Below, piece by piece: positions 1 through 10,102 of a stretch of DNA of 12,072 nt. The stretch is taken from NCBI RefSeq assembly GCF_000003605.2, contig NW_003148607.1, positions 1 to 12,072 of the forward strand, in the 5' to 3' direction. A model generated the notes under the pieces. The model saw nothing but the letters and a program-made list of their open reading frames with translations. It did not search any database and was not told the origin of the DNA. Position 1 is the first letter of the stretch. Every line of letters starts with the position of its first letter. Origin of the DNA: Saccoglossus kowalevskii. Its lineage: Eukaryota; Hemichordata; Enteropneusta; Harrimaniidae. A program made the position numbers and the translations under genes.

Positions 1-688
1 TTAGACAGGTGTGTCTTGATGTGAACTGAGAAAACATTGGGGATTAGACAGGTATGTCTTGATGTGTACTGAGAAAACATTGGGGATTAGACAGGTGTGT
101 CTTGATGTGAACTGAGAAAACATTGGGGATTAGACAGGTATGTCTTGATGTGTACTGAGAAAACATTGGGGATTAGACAGGTATGTCTTGATGTGTACTG
201 AGAAAACATTGGGGATTAGACAGGTATGTCTTGATGTGTACTGAGAAAACATTGGGGATTAGACAGGTATGTCTTGATGTGTACTGAGAAAACATTGGGG
301 ATTAGACAGGTGTGTCTTGATGTGAATTGAGAAAACATTGGGGATTAGACAGGTATGTCTTGATGTGAACTGAGAAAACATTGGGGATTAGACAGGTGTG
401 TCTTGATGTGAATTGAGAAAACATTGGGGATTAGACAGGTATGTCTTGATGTGTACTGAGAAAACATTGGGGATTAGACAGGTATGTCTTGATGTGAACT
501 GAGAAAACATTGGGGATTAGACAGGTATGTCTTGATGTGAACTGAGAAAACATTGGGGATTAGACAGGTGTGTCTTGATGTGTACTGAGAAAACATTGGG
601 GATTAGACAGGTGTGTCTTGATGTGAACTGAGAAAACATTGGGGATTAGACAGGTATGTCTTGATGTGAACTGAGAAAACAATGGGGA

Positions 689-732
689 TAAGACAGGTGT
701 GTCTTTGATGTGAACTGAGAAAACATTGGGGA
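689..732. repeat. 44-bp unit with one-base insertion
   Basis: The unit reads GTCTTTGATG, with three T at 704-706 where the consensus has two. It shifts the unit phase by +1 for everything downstream. It lies between an ACAATGGGG unit (646) and a CTTCTTGTG unit (733), so three unusual units stand together. Confidence 0.93.
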
Positions 733-775
733 TAAGACAGGTGTGTCTTCTTGTGTACTGAGAAAACATTGGGGA
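733..775. repeat. Rare CTTCTTGTG unit
   Basis: Unit positions 18-20 read CTT instead of GAT, a linked two-base change, here on an AGY background. The same change is found in the units at 3141, 3184 and 6922, there with the W haplotype. Confidence 0.9.
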
Positions 776-1076
776 TTAGACAGGTATGTCTTGATGTGAA
801 CTGAGAAAACATTGGGGATAAGACAGGTATGTCTTGATGTGAACTGAGAAAACATTGGGGATAAGACAGGTATGTCTTGATGTGAACTGAGAAAACATTG
901 GGGATTAGACAGGTGTGTCTTGATGTGTACTGAGAAAACATTGGGGATTAGACAGGTATGTCTTGATGTGAACTGAGAAAACATTGGGGATTAGACAGGT
1001 ATGTCTTGATGTGAACTGAGAAAACATTGGGGATTAGACAGGTGTGTCTTGATGTGAACTGAGAAAACATTGGGGA

Positions 1077-1592
1077 TTAGACAGGTGTGTCTTGATGTGA
1101 ACTGAGAAAACATTGGGGATAAGACAGGTATGTCTTGATGTGAATTGAGAAAACATTGAGGATTAGACAGGTATGTCTTGATGTGAACTGAGAAAACATT
1201 GGGGATTAGACAGGTATGTCTTGATGTGAACTGAGAAAACATTGGGGATTAGACAGGTATGTCTTGATGTGTACTGAGAAAACATTGGGGATTAGACAGG
1301 TATGTCTTGATGTGAACTGAGAAAACATTGGGGATTAGACAGGTATGTCTTGATGTGTACTGAGAAGACATTGGGGATTAGACAGGTGTGTCTTGATGTG
1401 AACTGAGAAAACATTGGGGATTAGACAGGTATGTCTTGATGTGAACTGAGAAAACATTGGGGATTAGACAGGTGTGTCTTGATGTGTACTGAGAAAACAT
1501 TGGGGATTAGACAGGTGTGTCTTGATGTGAACTGAGAAAACATTGGGGATAAGACAGGTATGTCTTGATGTGAACTGAGAAAACATTGGGGA
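1077..1592. repeat. 12-unit higher-order block, first copy of a 516-bp tandem duplication
   Basis: Twelve units in the order TGN, AAW, TAN, TAN, TAY, TAN, TAY, TGN, TAN, TGY, TGN, AAN. The second unit has a rare GAGGA ending and the seventh a rare GAAGAC. The same order with both rare markers follows directly at 1593-2108. The match holds from about 1045 to 1615 against 1561 to 2131; beyond that, position 11 of the upstream unit and position 24 of the downstream unit differ. Confidence 0.93.
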
Positions 1593-2108
1593 TTAGACAG
1601 GTGTGTCTTGATGTGAACTGAGAAAACATTGGGGATAAGACAGGTATGTCTTGATGTGAATTGAGAAAACATTGAGGATTAGACAGGTATGTCTTGATGT
1701 GAACTGAGAAAACATTGGGGATTAGACAGGTATGTCTTGATGTGAACTGAGAAAACATTGGGGATTAGACAGGTATGTCTTGATGTGTACTGAGAAAACA
1801 TTGGGGATTAGACAGGTATGTCTTGATGTGAACTGAGAAAACATTGGGGATTAGACAGGTATGTCTTGATGTGTACTGAGAAGACATTGGGGATTAGACA
1901 GGTGTGTCTTGATGTGAACTGAGAAAACATTGGGGATTAGACAGGTATGTCTTGATGTGAACTGAGAAAACATTGGGGATTAGACAGGTGTGTCTTGATG
2001 TGTACTGAGAAAACATTGGGGATTAGACAGGTGTGTCTTGATGTGAACTGAGAAAACATTGGGGATAAGACAGGTATGTCTTGATGTGAACTGAGAAAAC
2101 ATTGGGGA
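1593..2108. repeat. 12-unit higher-order block, second copy of the 516-bp tandem duplication
   Basis: Unit-for-unit repeat of 1077-1592, including the GAGGA-ending W unit at 1636 and the GAAGAC Y unit at 1851. I found no difference between the copies, which suggests a recent event, most simply unequal exchange between arrays out of register by 12 units. Tandem assembly error is the alternative. Confidence 0.93.
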
Positions 2109-3140
2109 TTAGACAGGTGTGTCTTGATGTGTACTGAGAAAACATTGGGGATTAGACAGGTATGTCTTGATGTGAATTGAGTAAACATTGGGGATTAGAC
2201 AGGTATGTCTTGATGTGTACTGAGAAAACATTGGGGATTAGACAGGTATGTCTTGATGTGAATTGAGAAAACATTGGGGATTAGACAGGTATGTCTTGAT
2301 GTGAACTGAGAAAACATTGGGGATTAGACAGGTGTGTCTTGATGTGGACTGAGAAAACATTGGGGATAAGACAGGTATGTCTTGATGTGAACTGAGAAAA
2401 CATTGGGGATAAGACAGGTATGTCTTGATGTGTACTGAGAAAACATTGGGGATAAGACAGGTATGTCTTGATGTGAACTGAGAAAACATTGGGGATTAGA
2501 CAGGTATGTCTTGATGTGAACTGAGAAAACATTGGGGATTAGACAGGTGTGTCTTGATGTGAATTGAGAAAACATTGGGGATTAGACAGGTATGTCTTGA
2601 TGTGAACTGAGAAAACATTGGGGATAAGACAGGTGTGTCTTGATGTGTACTGAGAAAACATTGGGGATTAGACAGGTATGTCTTGATGTGAATTGAGAAA
2701 ACATTGGGGATTAGACAGGTATGTCTTGATGTGAACTGAGAAAACATTGGGGATAAGACAGGTATGTCTTGATGTGAACTGAGAAAACATTGGGGATTAG
2801 ACAGGTGTGTCTTGATGTGAATTGAGAAAACATTGGGGATAAGACAGGTATGTCTTGATGTGTACTGAGAAAACATTGGGGATTAGACAGGTATGTCTTG
2901 ATGTGAACTGAGAAAACATTGGGGATTAGACAGGTATGTCTTGATGTGTACTGAGAAAACATTGGGGATTAGACAGGTATGTCTTGATGTGAACTGAGAA
3001 AACATTGGGGATTAGACAGGTATGTCTTGATGTGAACTGAGAAAACATTGGGGATTAGACAGGTATGTCTTGATGTGAATTGAGAAAACATTGGGGATTA
3101 GACAGGTATGTCTTGATGTGAACTGAGAAAACATTGGGGA

Positions 3141-3269
3141 TAAGACAGGTATGTCTTCTTGTGAATTGAGAAAACATTGGGGATAAGACAGGTGTGTCTT
3201 CTTGTGAATTGAGAAAACATTGGGGATTAGACATGTATGTATTGATGTGAACTGAGAAAACATTGAGGA
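3141..3269. repeat. Cluster of three divergent units
   Basis: Units 3141 and 3184 both carry the CTTCTTGTG change with the W haplotype. The next unit, 3227, has three further changes: ACATGT (position 8 G to T), GTATTG (position 15 C to A) and a GAGGA ending (position 40 G to A). It is one of the most divergent stretches of the array. Confidence 0.9.
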
Positions 3270-3570
3270 TTAGACAGGTATGTCTTGATGTGAACTGAGA
3301 AAACATTGGGGATTAGACAGGTATGTCTTGATGTGAACTGAGAAAACATTGGGGATTAGACAGGTATGTCTTGATGTGTACTGAGAAAACATTGGGGATT
3401 AGACAGGTGTGTCTTGATGTGTACTGAGAAAACATTGGGGATTAGACAGGTATGTCTTGATGTGTACTGAGAAAACATTGGGGATTAGACAGGTATGTCT
3501 TGATGTGAACTGAGAAAACATTGGGGATTAGACAGGTGTGTCTTGATGTGAACTGAGAAAACAATGGGGA

Positions 3571-3613
3571 TAAGACAGGTATGTCTTGATGTGAATTGAG
3601 AAAACATTGGGGT
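3571..3613. repeat. Unit ending in GGGGT, creating a TTAA site
   Basis: The last base of this unit is T instead of A, giving GGGGTTAAGAC across the junction at 3613-3616. It makes the only TTAA I found in the window and moves a minus-strand TAA stop by one frame, which is why an open frame there ends one base out of the usual register. Confidence 0.85.
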
Positions 3614-4129
3614 TAAGACAGGTATGTCTTGATGTGAACTGAGAAAACATTGGGGATAAGACAGGTGTGTCTTGATGTGAACTGAGAAAACATTGGGGAT
3701 AAGACAGGTATGTCTTGATGTGAACTGAGAAAACATTGGGGATTAGACAGGTATGTCTTGATGTGAACTGAGAAAACATTGGGGATTAGACAGGTATGTC
3801 TTGATGTGTACTGAGAAAACATTGGGGATTAGACAGGTATGTCTTGATGTGAACTGAGAAAACATTGGGGATTAGACAGGTATGTCTTGATGTGAACTGA
3901 GAAAACATTGGGGATTAGACAGGTATGTCTTGATGTGAACTGAGAAAACATTGGGGATTAGACAGGTATGTCTTGATGTGAACTGAGAAAACATTGGGGA
4001 TTAGACAGGTATGTCTTGATGTGAACTGAGAAAACATTGGGGATAAGACAGGTATGTCTTGATGTGAACTGAGAAAACATTGGGGATAAGACAGGTATGT
4101 CTTGATGTGAACTGAGAAAACATTGGGGA

Positions 4130-4172
4130 TTAGACAGGTATGTCTTGACAGGAGCTGAGAAAACATTGGGGA
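4130..4172. repeat. Unit with a four-base replacement patch
   Basis: After CTTGA the unit reads CAGGAGCTGAG where others read TGTGAACTGAG. Four substitutions (4149, 4150, 4151, 4154) fall within six bases in an otherwise perfect unit of the most uniform part of the array. The patch recreates GACAGG, which is present at positions 4-9 of every unit, so a short template switch is a simpler source than four separate mutations. It also makes an AGCT absent from the consensus. Confidence 0.92.
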
Positions 4173-4260
4173 TTAGACAGGTATGTCTTGATGTGAACTG
4201 AGAAAACATTGGGGATTAGACAGGTATGTCTTGATGTGAACTGAGAAAACATTGGGGATT

Positions 4261-4274
4261 AGACAGGTATGTCT
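4261..4274. other. Short inverted repeat present in nearly every unit (example copy)
   Basis: Unit positions 3-16 read AGACA-GGTA-TGTCT, a 5-bp perfect stem with a 4-base loop. In TAAG units position 2 (A) can also pair with position 17 (T), giving six base pairs. The position 11 A/G variant falls in the loop. The stem is short, and no function can be claimed from it. Confidence 0.7.
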
Positions 4275-5161
4275 TGATGTGAACTGAGAAAACATTGGGG
4301 ATTAGACAGGTATGTCTTGATGTGAACTGAGAAAACATTGGGGATTAGACAGGTATGTCTTGATGTGAACTGAGAAAACATTGGGGATAAGACAGGTATG
4401 TCTTGATGTGAACTGAGAAAACATTGGGGATAAGACAGGTATGTCTTGATGTGAACTGAGAAAACATTGGGGATTAGACAGGTATGTCTTGATGTGAACT
4501 GAGAAAACATTGGGGATAAGACAGGTATGTCTTGATGTGAACTGAGAAAACATTGGGGATTAGACAGGTATGTCTTGATGTGAACTGAGAAAACATTGGG
4601 GATTAGACAGGTATGTCTTGATGTGAACTGAGAAAACATTGGGGATAAGACAGGTATGTCTTGATGTGAACTGAGAAAACATTGGGGATTAGACAGGTAT
4701 GTCTTGATGTGAACTGAGAAAACATTGGGGATTAGACAGGTATGTCTTGATGTGAATTGAGAAAACATTGGGGATTAGACAGGTATGTCTTGATGTGAAC
4801 TGAGAAAACATTGGGGATTAGACAGGTATGTCTTGATGTGAACTGAGAAAACATTGGGGATTAGACAGGTATGTCTTGATGTGAACTGAGAAAACATTGG
4901 GGATTAGACAGGTATGTCTTGATGTGAATTGAGAAAACATTGGGGATTAGACAGGTATGTCTTGATGTGAACTGAGAAAACATTGGGGATTAGACAGGTA
5001 TGTCTTGATGTGAACTGAGAAAACATTGGGGATTAGACAGGTATGTCTTGATGTGAACTGAGAAAACATTGGGGATTAGACAGGTATGTCTTGATGTGAA
5101 CTGAGAAAACATTGGGGATTAGACAGGTATGTCTTGATGTGAACTGAGAAAACATTGGGGA

Positions 5162-5462
5162 TAAGACAGGTATGTCTTGATGTGTACTGAGAAAACATTG
5201 GGGATTAGACAGGTATGTCTTGATGTGTACTGAGAAAACATTGGGGATTAGACAGGTATGTCTTGATGTGTACTGAGAAAACATTGGGGATTAGACAGGT
5301 ATGTCTTGATGTGTACTGAGAAAACATTGGGGATTAGACAGGTATGTCTTGATGTGTACTGAGAAAACATTGGGGATTAGACAGGTATGTCTTGATGTGT
5401 ACTGAGAAAACATTGGGGATTAGACAGGTATGTCTTGATGTGTACTGAGAAAACATTGGGGA
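5162..5462. repeat. Run of seven Y-haplotype units
   Basis: One AAY unit is followed by six identical TAY units, sharply bounded by TAN units on both sides. A shorter version of the same order, AAY then three TAY, is at 6194-6365. The run looks like a local amplification of single units. Confidence 0.9.
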
Positions 5463-5548
5463 TTAGACAGGTATGTCTTGATGTGAACTGAGAAAACATT
5501 GGGGATTAGACAGGTATGTCTTGATGTGAACTGAGAAAACATTGGGGA

Positions 5549-5978
5549 TTAGACAGGTATGTCTTGATGTGAACTGAGAAAACATTGGGGATAAGACAGG
5601 TATGTCTTGATGTGAACTGAGAAAACATTGGGGATAAGACAGGTATGTCTTGATGTGTACTGAGAAAACATTGGGGATTAGACAGGTATGTATTGATGTG
5701 AACTGAGAAAACATTGGGGATAAGACAGGTATGTCTTGATGTGAACTGAGAAAACATTGGGGATAAGACAGGTATGTCTTGATGTGTACTGAGAAAACAT
5801 TGGGGATTAGACAGGTATGTCTTGATGTGAACTGAGAAAACATTGGGGATAAGACAGGTATGTCTTGATGTGAACTGAGAAAACATTGGGGATAAGACAG
5901 GTATGTCTTGATGTGAACTGAGAAAACATTGGGGATAAGACAGGTATGTCTTGATGTGTACTGAGAAAACATTGGGGA
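5549..5978. repeat. Three-unit (129-bp) higher-order pattern
   Basis: Units from 5549 read TAN-AAN-AAY, then TAN-AAN-AAY from 5678 (with a private GTATTG change in its first unit), then TAN-AAN-AAN-AAY from 5807. So a 129-bp block occurs twice and then a third time with one AAN unit added. 129 bp is the smallest multiple of the unit divisible by three, but I see no evidence that coding keeps it. Confidence 0.75.
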
Positions 5979-6451
5979 TTAGACAGGTGTGTCTTGATGT
6001 GAACTGAGAAAACATTGGGGATTAGACAGGTATGTCTTGATGTGTACTGAGAAAACATTGGGGATTAGACAGGTGTGTCTTGATGTGAACTGAGAAAACA
6101 TTGGGGATTAGACAGGTATGTCTTGATGTGAACTGAGAAAACATTGGGGATTAGACAGGTATGTCTTGATGTGAACTGAGAAAACATTGGGGATAAGACA
6201 GGTATGTCTTGATGTGTACTGAGAAAACATTGGGGATTAGACAGGTATGTCTTGATGTGTACTGAGAAAACATTGGGGATTAGACAGGTATGTCTTGATG
6301 TGTACTGAGAAAACATTGGGGATTAGACAGGTATGTCTTGATGTGTACTGAGAAAACATTGAGGATTAGACAGATATGTCTTGATGTGAACTGAGAAAAC
6401 AATGGGGATTAGACAGGTATGTCTTGATGTGAACTGAGAAAACATTGGGGA

Positions 6452-6577
6452 TTAGACAGGTATGTCTTGATGTGAACTGAGAAAACATGGGGATTAGACA
6501 GGTATGTCTTGATGTGAACTGAGAAAACATTGGGGATAGACAGGTGTGTCTTGATGTGAACTGAGAAACATTGGGGA
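6452..6577. repeat. Three successive units with three one-base deletions
   Basis: The unit at 6452 has ACATGGGG with one T lost after 6488 (42 bp). The unit at 6494 is normal in length. The unit at 6537 begins GATAGAC with one T lost and later reads GAGAAACATT with one A lost (41 bp). Together the deletions shift the phase by -3. All shorten a run of identical bases, so sequencing or consensus error is a real possibility. Confidence 0.93.
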
Positions 6578-6921
6578 TTAGACAGGTATGTCTTGATGTG
6601 AACTGAGAAAACATTGGGGATAAGACAGGTGTGTCTTGATGTGAACTGAGAAAACATTGGGGATAAGACAGGTATGTCTTGATGTGTACTGAGAAAACAT
6701 TGGGGATTAGACAGGTATGTCTTGATGTGTACTGAGAAAACATTGGGGATTAGACAGGTATGTCTTGATGTGAACTGAGAAAACATTGGGGATAAGACAG
6801 GTATGTCTTGATGTGAACTGAGAAAACATTGGGGATTAGACAGGTATGTCTTGATGTGTACTGAGAAAACATTGGGGATTAGACAGGTATGTCTTGATGT
6901 GTACTGAGAAAACATTGGGGA

Positions 6922-6964
6922 TTAGACAGGTATGTCTTCTTGTGAATTGAGAAAACATTGGGGA
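6922..6964. repeat. Isolated CTTCTTGTG unit on W background
   Basis: Same linked change at unit positions 18-20 and same W haplotype as the units at 3141 and 3184, but about 3.7 kb away and between Y units. This suggests movement of a unit or conversion within the array rather than repeated mutation. Confidence 0.9.
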
Positions 6965-7695
6965 TTAGACAGGTATGTCTTGATGTGTACTGAGAAAACA
7001 TTGGGGATTAGACAGGTATGTCTTGATGTGTACTGAGAAAACATTGGGGATTAGACAGGTATGTCTTGATGTGTACTGAGAAAACATTGGGGATTAGACA
7101 GGTATGTCTTGATGTGAACTGAGAAAACATTGGGGATTAGACAGGTATGTCTTGATGTGAACTGAGAAAACATTGGGGATTAGACAGGTATGTCTTGATG
7201 TGAACTGAGAAAACATTGGGGATTAGACAGGTATGTCTTGATGTGTACTGAGAAAACATTGGGGATTAGACAGGTATGTCTTGATGTGAACTGAGAAAAC
7301 ATTGGGGATAAGACAGGTATGTCTTGATGTGAACTGAGAAAACATTTGGGATAAGACAGGTATGTCTTGATGTGAACTGAGAAAACATTGGGGATAAGAC
7401 AGGTATGTCTTGATGTGAACTGAGAAAACATTGGGGATTAGACAGGTATGTCTTGATGTGAACTGAGAAAACATTGGGGATAAGACAGGTATGTCTTGAT
7501 GTGTACTGAGAAAACATTGGGGATTAGACAGGTATGTCTTGATGTGTACTGAGAAAACATTGGGGATTAGACAGGTGTGTCTTGATGTGAACTGAGAAAA
7601 CAATGGGGATAAGACAGGTATGTCTTGATGTGTACTGAGAAAACATTGGGGATTAGACAGGTATGTCTTGATGTGAACTGAGAAAACATTGGGGA

Positions 7696-7953
7696 TAAGA
7701 CAGGTATGTCTTGATGTGAACTGAGAAAACATTGGGGATAAGACAGGTATGTCTTGATGTGAACTGAGAAAACATTGGGGATAAGACAGGTATGTCTTGA
7801 TGTGTACTGAGAAAACATTGGGGATAAGACAGGTATGTCTTGATGTGAACTGAGAAAACATTGGGGATAAGACAGGTATGTCTTGATGTGTACTGAGAAA
7901 ACATTGGGGATAAGACAGGTATGTCTTGATGTGAATTGAGAAAACATTGGGGA
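7696..7953. repeat. Run of six position-2 A (TAAG) units
   Basis: Six adjacent units begin TAAGAC instead of TTAGAC, although only about a quarter of units do so overall. The same region carries the longest stop-free minus-strand frame (7223-7990), because the A variant removes the only minus-strand stop of the unit. Confidence 0.85.
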
Positions 7954-8125
7954 TTAGACAGGTATGTCTTGATGTGAACTGAGAAAACATTGGGGATTAG
8001 ACAGGTATGTCTTGATGTGTACTGAGAAAACATTGGGGATTAGACAGGTATGTCTTGATGTGAACTGAGAAAACATTGGGGATTAGACAGGTATGTCTTG
8101 ATGTGAACTGAGAAAACATTGGGGA

Positions 8126-8167
8126 TAGACAGGTATGTCTTGATGTGAATTGAGAAAACATTGGGGA
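8126..8167. repeat. 42-bp unit with one-base deletion
   Basis: The unit begins GATAGAC after the preceding GGGG, having lost one T of the usual TT, exactly as at 6537. It shifts the phase by -1. It is also the first of three adjacent W units. Confidence 0.93.
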
Positions 8168-8769
8168 TTAGACAGGTGTGTCTTGATGTGAATTGAGAAA
8201 ACATTGGGGATTAGACAGGTATGTCTTGATGTGAATTGAGAAAACATTGGGGATTAGACAGGTGTGTCTTGATGTGAACTGAGAAAACATTGGGGATTAG
8301 ACAGGTATGTCTTGATGTGAACTGAGAAAACATTGGGGATTAGACAGGTATGTCTTGATGTGAACTGAGAAAACATTGGGGATTAGACAGGTATGTCTTG
8401 ATGTGAATTGAGAAAACATTGGGGATTAGACAGGTATGTCTTGATGTGAATTGAGAAAACATTGGGGATTAGACAGGTGTGTCTTGATGTGAACTGAGAA
8501 AACATTGGGGATAAGACAGGTGTGTCTTGATGTGAACTGAGAAAACATTGGGGATTAGACAGGTGTGTCTTGATGTGTACTGAGAAAACATTGGGGATAA
8601 GACAGGTATGTCTTGATGTGTACTGAGAAAACATTGGGGATTAGACAGGTATGTCTTGATGTGGACTGAGAAAACATTGGGGATTAGACAGGTATGTCTT
8701 GATGTGAATTGAGAAAACATTGGGGATTAGACAGGTATGTCTTGATGTGAATTGAGAAAACATTGGGGA
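8126..8769. repeat. W-haplotype-rich block
   Basis: Seven of these 15 units (8126, 8168, 8211, 8383, 8426, 8684, 8727) have GAATTG, against about 12 percent over the window. They come in groups of three, two and two, as expected when single units duplicate locally. A GTGGACTG unit at 8641 shares its position-24 G with only one other unit, at 2324. Confidence 0.8.
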
Positions 8770-10102
8770 TTAGACAGGTATGTCTTGATGTGAACTGAGA
8801 AAACATTGGGGATTAGACAGGTATGTCTTGATGTGAACTGAGAAAACATTGGGGATTAGACAGGTATGTCTTGATGTGAACTGAGAAAACATTGGGGATT
8901 AGACAGGTATGTCTTGATGTGTACTGAGAAAACATTGGGGATTAGACAGGTATGTCTTGATGTGAATTGAGAAAACATTGGGGATTAGACAGGTATGTCT
9001 TGATGTGAACTGAGAAAACATTGGGGATTAGACAGGTATGTCTTGATGTGAACTGAGAAAACATTGGGGATTAGACAGGTATGTCTTGATGTGTACTGAG
9101 AAAACATTGGGGATTAGACAGGTATGTCTTGATGTGTACTGAGAAAACATTGGGGATTAGACAGGTATGTCTTGATGTGAACTGAGAAAACATTGGGGAT
9201 TAGACAGGTATGTCTTGATGTGTACTGAGAAAACATTGGGGATTAGACAGGTATGTCTTGATGTGAACTGAGAAAACATTGGGGATAAGACAGGTATGTC
9301 TTGATGTGAACTGAGAAAACATTGGGGATAAGACAGGTATGTCTTGATGTGAATTGAGAAAACATTGGGGATAAGACAGGTATGTCTTGATGTGTACTGA
9401 GAAAACATTGGGGATTAGACAGGTATGTCTTGATGTGAACTGAGAAAACATTGGGGATTAGACAGGTATGTCTTGATGTGAATTGAGAAAACATTGGGGA
9501 TAAGACAGGTATGTCTTGATGTGAACTGAGAAAACATTGGGGATTAGACAGGTATGTCTTGATGTGAACTGAGAAAACATTGGGGATTAGACAGGTATGT
9601 CTTGATGTGAACTGAGAAAACATTGGGGATTAGACAGGTATGTCTTGATGTGAATTGAGAAAACATTGGGGATTAGACAGGTATGTCTTGATGTGTACTG
9701 AGAAAACATTGGGGATTAGACAGGTATGTCTTGATGTGAACTGAGAAAACATTGGGGATTAGACAGGTATGTCTTGATGTGAACTGAGAAAACATTGGGG
9801 ATTAGACAGGTATGTCTTGATGTGAACTGAGAAAACATTGGGGATTAGACAGGTATGTCTTGATGTGAATTGAGAAAACATTGGGGATTAGACAGGTATG
9901 TCTTGATGTGAACTGAGAAAACATTGGGGATTAGACAGGTATGTCTTGATGTGAACTGAGAAAACATTGGGGATTAGACAGGTATGTCTTGATGTGTACT
10001 GAGAAAACATTGGGGATAATACAGGTATGTCTTGATGTGAACTGAGAAAACATTGGGGATTAGACAGGTATGTCTTGATGTGTACTGAGAAAACATTGGG
10101 GA

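Larger units (their letters stand above)
1..3700. repeat. Diverse sub-region of the array, rich in position-11 G units
   Basis: About 27 of the first 86 units carry G at position 11 (GTGTGTC instead of GTATGTC), against none in the next 53 units and about 14 in the last 142. This part also holds many of the rare variants: ACAATGGGG units at 646 and 3528, GAGGA endings at 1120, 1636 and 3227, GAAGAC at 1335 and 1851, and three of the four CTTCTTGTG units. Higher diversity is what is expected where recent unit amplification has been weaker, for instance nearer an array edge; that reading is inference. Confidence 0.8.
3829..5161. repeat. Homogenised core of TAN units
   Basis: Thirty-one consecutive units have A at position 11, and none has the Y haplotype. 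Variation is limited to position-2 A in six units (4044, 4087, 4388, 4431, 4517, 4646), two W units (4732, 4904) and the four-base patch in the unit at 4130. This is the most uniform long stretch of the window and suggests recent local expansion of the commonest unit type. Confidence 0.85.

Noticed and set aside
3229-3238. p53-type half-site (AGACATGTAT) in the ACATGT units at 3227 and 10834
   Set aside because: One base departs from the RRRCWWGYYY pattern, and it is a rare variant in two of 281 units. The usual unit splits the dyad with four extra bases. This looks like coincidence.
4261-4274. Steroid-receptor or Smad binding palindrome at AGACA-GGTA-TGTCT
   Set aside because: The spacing is four bases where receptor palindromes use three, and AGAC/GTCT boxes are too short to be informative. 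No supporting context.
6452-6577. Programmed frame-restoring deletions keeping a protein in frame
   Set aside because: The three deletions do sum to -3, but all are losses from runs of identical bases, the typical form of sequencing error, and there is no evidence that any frame is translated.
7223-7990. Minus-strand open frame of 255 codons, and the many 83- to 169-codon frames like it, as protein-coding genes
   Set aside because: Their lengths follow 43n minus 3 from the repeat period, the same DNA is read in all three minus frames with equal success, and variants fall without regard to codon position. No splice, start or regulatory context was seen.
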